Below, piece by piece: positions 60,085 to 64,000 of a DNA stretch of 64,000 nt. The translations under genes were made by a program, and so were the position numbers. Numbering within the stretch: the stretch's first letter is position 1; each line of letters opens with the position of its first letter. Below the pieces are notes generated by a model that was not told where the DNA came from, made no database searches, and saw only the letters and a program-made list of their open reading frames with translations. The DNA is taken from assembly GCF_049720995.1 (NCBI RefSeq), contig NZ_JBNASF010000001.1:1-64000 (forward strand), given 5' to 3'. The stretch is from Methanothermobacter sp049720995 (GTDB lineage: Archaea; Methanobacteriota; Methanobacteria; Methanobacteriales; Methanothermobacteraceae).

Positions 60085-61110
60085 TTATTCGAACATCTTC
60101 CTCATGCACCTTCTTATGGTACCCTCTGCTGCCTTTCCACCCATGAGGTTCTTGAGTTCATTTGCAAGGGCCTGTGCCGCGACGAGATCCGTGTGCCTGA
60201 TTTCACCCTTATTTATCCACTGGACAACCTCATCATCAAGGTCAGAGAGTGTGCTGATTGCAGCATCCAGTTCCTCCTGCTCCTCAAGGAGGTGCATTGA
60301 CTTTGCACTCCTCACAAGGAGCTCAGGGTTCATGGCCTTGAGCATTCCATTAACACCTGATGTTTCAACAAGGGATGCTATTGTCTGGAGTGTCATGAGG
60401 ATCTGCTTCTCAACCATCTCCACAGGTGCCTTGATTATCTGGGTACCAACGTAGTAGTAGTCAAGTACACCTGAAAGTGTTACGGCAGTTACAAGGGACC
60501 CCATATCAGCAACTGCACTTGATACGTCTGCAGGTACAACGTATGCTGTCTTACCACAGCTTTCTGCAAGTTCAACACACCTTGAAATCTGTTCATCGGT
60601 GGCTATGTCCAGTTCACTGCTTGAGTGTCCCCCTATGACATAGTGACCATGCTGTGGTGTCCCAGGGACAGCCGCAGGGTGCATTGATGCTATACCCAGG
60701 TCCTGACGGTCCCTTCGAAGTTCCCTTTCAAGGACGTAGTAGAGGACCACCGGGGATACAGTACAGGTGTTTGCTATTACAGCACCCTCTGGAAGGTGCT
60801 GTGTTATGTCCTTTGCTATATCGAAGGTCTTTTTACCGAATGGTGTGAAGAGAACTGCAATCTCCGCCTCGCTGGCTGCCTCAGCATCGTTGTCTGTTAC
60901 GGTTACACCTGCATCCTCAACAACCTTCCAGTGGGCATCATCCAGCATTTCCCTTGCTGGCTCTGCTAGCACAACATCATGACCTGCCTCTGCAAACTCA
61001 ATTGCCATCCTGCTTCCGCCGTAGGGTGCCTCACCCCCGTATTTTTCAGGCAAGTTCAGCTGGTCCACATAAAGTTTCTGATTACCCGCGCCATAAACTG
61101 CAACTTTCAT
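60085..61110 (-). CDS. hmdII: HmdII, paralog of [Fe]-hydrogenase
   Basis: The 341-residue protein from the ATG at 61110 (MKVAVYGAGN, behind AGGTGA) resembles H2-forming methylenetetrahydromethanopterin dehydrogenase. It keeps the iron-ligand cysteine in ANTCTVSP. The N-terminal loop, however, lacks the catalytic histidine found near residue 14 of Hmd (NQKLYV here). HmdII binds the FeGP cofactor but has little or no hydrogenase activity in published work, and a sensing or regulatory role has been proposed. C-terminal segments PADVSSAVADMGSLVTAVT and NKGEIRHTDL are typical. It stands alone. Confidence 0.92.
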   Translation of the reverse strand: MKVAVYGAGNQKLYVDQLNLPEKYGGEAPYGGSRMAIEFAEAGHDVVLAEPAREMLDDAHWKVVEDAGVTVTDNDAEAASEAEIAVLFTPFGKKTFDIAKDITQHLPEGAVIANTCTVSPVVLYYVLERELRRDRQDLGIASMHPAAVPGTPQHGHYVIGGHSSSELDIATDEQISRCVELAESCGKTAYVVPADVSSAVADMGSLVTAVTLSGVLDYYYVGTQIIKAPVEMVEKQILMTLQTIASLVETSGVNGMLKAMNPELLVRSAKSMHLLEEQEELDAAISTLSDLDDEVVQWINKGEIRHTDLVAAQALANELKNLMGGKAAEGTIRRCMRKMFE

Positions 61111-61370
61111 AGTGCTCACCTAACGTTAATATATTGTTAAGTAATTTGAAGGAATATTATAAATTTTGGCATTTGATTCTTTAAAAAAAATAAGACCTCA
61201 TATCACTTTAAAATGAACTTAATGATTCAATATAACCTTAAAATCTAATAAATCATTGATAAAAAATTTTATAGATTTTTAAAGCCTTTAGAGGAGTTTT
61301 ATGTAAAAATAGTGGTGTTTGAGGTTAACTGCTTTTTAATATTATAAGCCCCAAACATATTATATTCCAG

Positions 61371-62345
61371 TCAGGCTGTCTCCGGTTCACCATATAGCTG
61401 CCTGGCGATCTTCTCCAGGGTGTCGATACCCTTGGCCTCCTCCTTGAGTAGTGGAACCTCCGCAACCACCTGGTCGCTGAACTTTTCACGTATCTGCTTC
61501 AGCCTCTCCTGCTGCAGTTTCCTCCTGGCATTGCAGAACTCACAGTCACTGTCCTCAGGGAGCACCTGGTTTACTATGACACCATCTGCATGTATGCTGT
61601 ACTTCTCAAGGGCCTTCATCGCCCTCTCGGACTCGTATATGGACATCTCCTCAGGGATCACAACCATCTTGAAGGAGGTCCTCTCAGGGTCTGACATAAC
61701 CTCCCTTGCAGCGTTTATCTGCTTCTTGGTGGCTTCCATGTCCTGGAGGGCCCTGTCCTCCTCTTCCTCGTCGCCCATGAACGGGAGTATGTTCTTGAAG
61801 GCCTTTGCCATGCTGCCAATCTGCCTCCTTATCTTGATCATCTTCCCAACCCATGAGTCCATGAGTTCAGGGAATGAGAGCAGACGGAGTGTGTGGCCTG
61901 TGGGGGCGGTGTCAAATATCACGATATCGTACTCATCTGTCGTCATGTACCGCAGGAACTGGTCGAAGGCTGCGGCCTCATCTATACCGGGGGACATTGA
62001 GGCCATGTCCATCTGGTCCTGGAGCATGTCAAGTCCCATTCCAGGGTTCAATGATGCCTGTTCCCGCAGCTTTGCCTGGTACTCCTCCATTGCAACCTCC
62101 GGGTCTATCTCAACCGCGTAGAGGTTATCTGTTATCATGGTTGGTGTGTGACCTATCTCCCTCTCAAGTGAATCTGAAAGTGAGTGTGCGGGGTCGGTTG
62201 AGATAACCAGTGTCTTCTTACCTGATCTGGCCATCCACAGTGCTGTTGCAGCTGATATGGTTGTTTTACCAACGCCTCCCTTTCCACCTATAAACACGAA
62301 TGTTGTTTTGCCCTTATTGAACTTGAAAAGATCCTTAAATGCCAT
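61371..62345 (-). CDS. Get3/ArsA-family ATPase
   Basis: The 324-residue protein starts at 62345 (MAFKDLFKFN) behind GGAGGAGTAC. It has the deviant Walker A loop GGKGGVGKTT, switch segments STDPAHSLSDSL and DTAPTGHTLRLL, and a CxxC (DSDCEFCNAR) used for zinc-linked dimerisation in Get3. Methanothermobacter Get3 has been crystallised, and it targets tail-anchored membrane proteins rather than pumping arsenite. The gene reads away from nadE. TATA-like stretches for both directions lie near 62403-62430. Confidence 0.92.
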   Translation of the reverse strand: MAFKDLFKFNKGKTTFVFIGGKGGVGKTTISAATALWMARSGKKTLVISTDPAHSLSDSLEREIGHTPTMITDNLYAVEIDPEVAMEEYQAKLREQASLNPGMGLDMLQDQMDMASMSPGIDEAAAFDQFLRYMTTDEYDIVIFDTAPTGHTLRLLSFPELMDSWVGKMIKIRRQIGSMAKAFKNILPFMGDEEEEDRALQDMEATKKQINAAREVMSDPERTSFKMVVIPEEMSIYESERAMKALEKYSIHADGVIVNQVLPEDSDCEFCNARRKLQQERLKQIREKFSDQVVAEVPLLKEEAKGIDTLEKIARQLYGEPETA

Positions 62346-62474
62346 TGTACTCCTCCTGTAGGAATCCATGATGCTGATGAACACCTTCACATGTTACCTT
62401 ACATTGATTTATATGGTTATATAAAATATACCCTACCTACTTTTAACCATTGCTACTTTGGAGAGGGTGGTTCC

Positions 62475-63254
62475 ATGAGATGTGTTCCAGGGCTTGGTCC
62501 CCATGTGAGGAAGAGAATAGAGGAGTTCATAAAGGCCATGGTGGCTGATAGCGGGACAGAGGGCGTTGTACTGGGTCTCAGTGGGGGTGTGGACTCTTCA
62601 ACGGTCGCCTACCTTGCATCAGAGGCCCTTGGCCCCGAGAGGGTTCTTGGCATAATCATGCCATCCAACACAACACCCCCTGAGGACCTTAAACATGCGA
62701 AACTTGTTGCAGAGGAAACAGGGATAGAATGTGAAACCGTGGACATTGAACCCGTTCTGAATTCCTTCAGTAGTATATGCGGTCACCGGCCCAGCAGACT
62801 TGCTGTGGCAAACCTCAAACCAAGGGCGAGAATGATGGTCCTCTACTACCATGCAAACTCCATGAACCGGCTTGTAGCAGGTACCGGTAACCGTACAGAG
62901 CTCCTTGTGGGTTACTTCACAAAATACGGTGATGGAGGGGTTGACATGCTTCCAATCGGAGGCCTCTACAAGAAACAGGTCCGTATGCTTGCAGAGGAGC
63001 TTGGTGTTCCATCCGAGATAATATCCAAGGCTCCAACAGCCGGCCTCTGGCCCGGTCAGACCGATGAGGAGGAATTGGGGATAAGCTACGATGTCCTGGA
63101 TGAGATCCTCTGTCTGCTGGTTGATAAAAAAATGGGGGTTCTTAAGGTCGCATCTGAGCTTGGAGTGCCGGCTGAAGAGGTTGGTCGGATACAAGGGATG
63201 ATCCATGCAGCGGGGCACAAACTCAGGCCCCCTGAAATAGCCGATTCAGGGTGA
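62475..63254 (+). CDS. nadE: NH3-dependent NAD+ synthetase
   Basis: The 259-residue enzyme from the ATG at 62475 (MRCVPGLGPHVRKRIEEF), behind GAGGGTGGTT, amidates nicotinate adenine dinucleotide with ammonia. The N-type ATP pyrophosphatase loop GLSGGVDSSTVAY, AGTGNRTELLVGYFTKYGDGG and KAPTAGLWPGQTDEEELG are all diagnostic. There is no glutaminase domain. It forms an operon with cutA, which follows after four bases, and leuS. Confidence 0.95.
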   Translation: MRCVPGLGPHVRKRIEEFIKAMVADSGTEGVVLGLSGGVDSSTVAYLASEALGPERVLGIIMPSNTTPPEDLKHAKLVAEETGIECETVDIEPVLNSFSSICGHRPSRLAVANLKPRARMMVLYYHANSMNRLVAGTGNRTELLVGYFTKYGDGGVDMLPIGGLYKKQVRMLAEELGVPSEIISKAPTAGLWPGQTDEEELGISYDVLDEILCLLVDKKMGVLKVASELGVPAEEVGRIQGMIHAAGHKLRPPEIADSG

Positions 63255-63258
63255 TCTG

Positions 63259-63576
63259 ATGTTCACACTGATATACATAACGACCTCCGGCCAGGAGGAA
63301 TCAGGAAGGATCGGACGTAAACTTGTTGAGGAGAGGCTCGCAGCCTGCGTGAATATCATACCCTCCATAAAATCATTCTACCACTGGGAGGGCTCCCTTG
63401 AGGAGGATGAGGAGTCGGTCCTTATTGTTAAAACAACCGGTGAACTATCCCGGCAAATAATTAAAAGAGTGAGGGAACTACATAGTTATGATAACCCATG
63501 CATAATTTCAATTCCCATAACAGGGGGATCCCGTGATTACCTTGAATGGTTAAATAATGAAGTCAAAAAGCCATGA
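63259..63576 (+). CDS. cutA: CutA1 divalent-cation tolerance protein
   Basis: The 105-residue trimeric CutA1 fold is recognised from the opening FTLIYITTSGQEESGRIGRKLVEERLAACVNI, the central YHWEGSLEEDEESVLIVKT and the end SYDNPCIISIPITGGSRDYLEWL. The family is linked to copper tolerance in E. coli, but the basic function is unclear, and many homologs only resemble PII signalling proteins. AGGGTGATCTG precedes the ATG. Confidence 0.92.
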   Translation: MFTLIYITTSGQEESGRIGRKLVEERLAACVNIIPSIKSFYHWEGSLEEDEESVLIVKTTGELSRQIIKRVRELHSYDNPCIISIPITGGSRDYLEWLNNEVKKP

Positions 63577-63589
63577 TGGCGGTGATTCA

Positions 63590-64000
63590 GTGGATATTGA
63601 GAGTAAATGGCGCGATAAGTGGAGAGATGCAGGAATATTTCATGCTGACCCGGATGACAGAGAGAAGATCTTTCTGACAGTTGCCTACCCATACCCCAGC
63701 GGTGCCATGCACATAGGACACGGCAGGACCTACACGGTCCCGGATGTCTATGCACGCTTCAAGAGGATGCAGGGATACAACGTCCTCTTTCCAATGGCCT
63801 GGCATGTCACAGGGGCCCCGGTAATAGGAATAGCCAGGAGGATACAGAAAAAGGATCCCTGGACCCTTAAGATCTACAGGGAGGTCCACAAAGTACCAGA
63901 GGAGGAACTTGAACGCTTCAGTGACCCTGAATACATCGTTGAATACTTCAGCAGGGAATACCGTTCTGTGATGGAGGATATGGGTTACTCCATAGACTGG
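63590..64000 (+). CDS. leuS: Leucyl-tRNA synthetase, N-terminal fragment (runs off window)
   Basis: The frame DIESKWRDKWRDAGIFHAD followed by AYPYPSGAMHIGHGRTYTVPDVYARF is the N-terminus of archaeal LeuRS with the HIGH motif. The GTG at 63590 lies behind GGTGAT (63581-63586), with the three-base spacing used by thiC and hisH. An earlier in-frame ATG at 63557 overlaps cutA. The gene continues beyond the window. Confidence 0.92.
   Translation, partial: MDIESKWRDKWRDAGIFHADPDDREKIFLTVAYPYPSGAMHIGHGRTYTVPDVYARFKRMQGYNVLFPMAWHVTGAPVIGIARRIQKKDPWTLKIYREVHKVPEEELERFSDPEYIVEYFSREYRSVMEDMGYSIDW

Overview
This window comes from a thermophilic hydrogenotrophic methanogen, almost certainly a Methanothermobacter. 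Evidence for that is a complete tungsten-type formylmethanofuran dehydrogenase operon (fwdHFGDACB), HmdII, CfbD of coenzyme F430 synthesis, an F390 synthetase-like protein, NrpR, class I lysyl-tRNA synthetase, PolD large subunit, AUG/GUG/UUG starts behind GGTGAT-type ribosome binding sites, and an MthK channel of the usual 336 residues. Gene order resembles what I recall of M. thermautotrophicus delta-H (about MTH1571 down to MTH1508), but MthK differs at many positions from the delta-H protein as I remember it, so this is probably another species.

Layout. 1-5230: a repeat pair, an intron-containing tRNA-Met, a ThiF-like protein, then glnA and nrpR with an NrpR-type operator at glnA, and two small genes. 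5231-11360: the fwd operon on the minus strand, with a perfect palindrome over its predicted start site. 11360-20533: a molybdenum/tungsten redox island with a bacterial-type iron-sulfur formate dehydrogenase alpha subunit, NuoF- and NuoE-like flavin/iron-sulfur subunits, mobB, moaA and fdhD, then hxlB and a LysR/ModE-like regulator. 20601-35020: nucleoside kinase, thiC, lysS, an uncharacterised pair with a C-G-S-C (UGSC-type) motif, anaerobic ribonucleotide reductase, purB, a small Sec61-beta gene and DNA polymerase D large subunit.

35027-43890: a copper-type ATPase preceded by a four-copy repeat, an amidohydrolase, a pilin gene next to a decayed copy, small membrane proteins, the small subunit of phosphomevalonate dehydratase, truD, an F390 synthetase-like gene and tRNA-Arg. 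43890-49160: a pilin-like protein, an AIR synthase-like protein, hisH, a nucleotidyltransferase-cupin fusion, cfbD and sfsA. 49170-55368: a cation module (MthK, a 93-residue membrane protein, a Na,K-type P2 ATPase), a GTPase and cbiE. 55369-64000: an AT-rich gap, a very large secreted propeller/CARDB-like protein split by a frameshift, hmdII, a Get3/ArsA ATPase, nadE, cutA and the start of leuS.

The main themes are C1 and redox metabolism (Fwd, Fdh, Hmd paralog, cofactor synthesis) and its metal-linked control. A recurring feature is short direct duplications with a period of about 57-69 bp in intergenic DNA.
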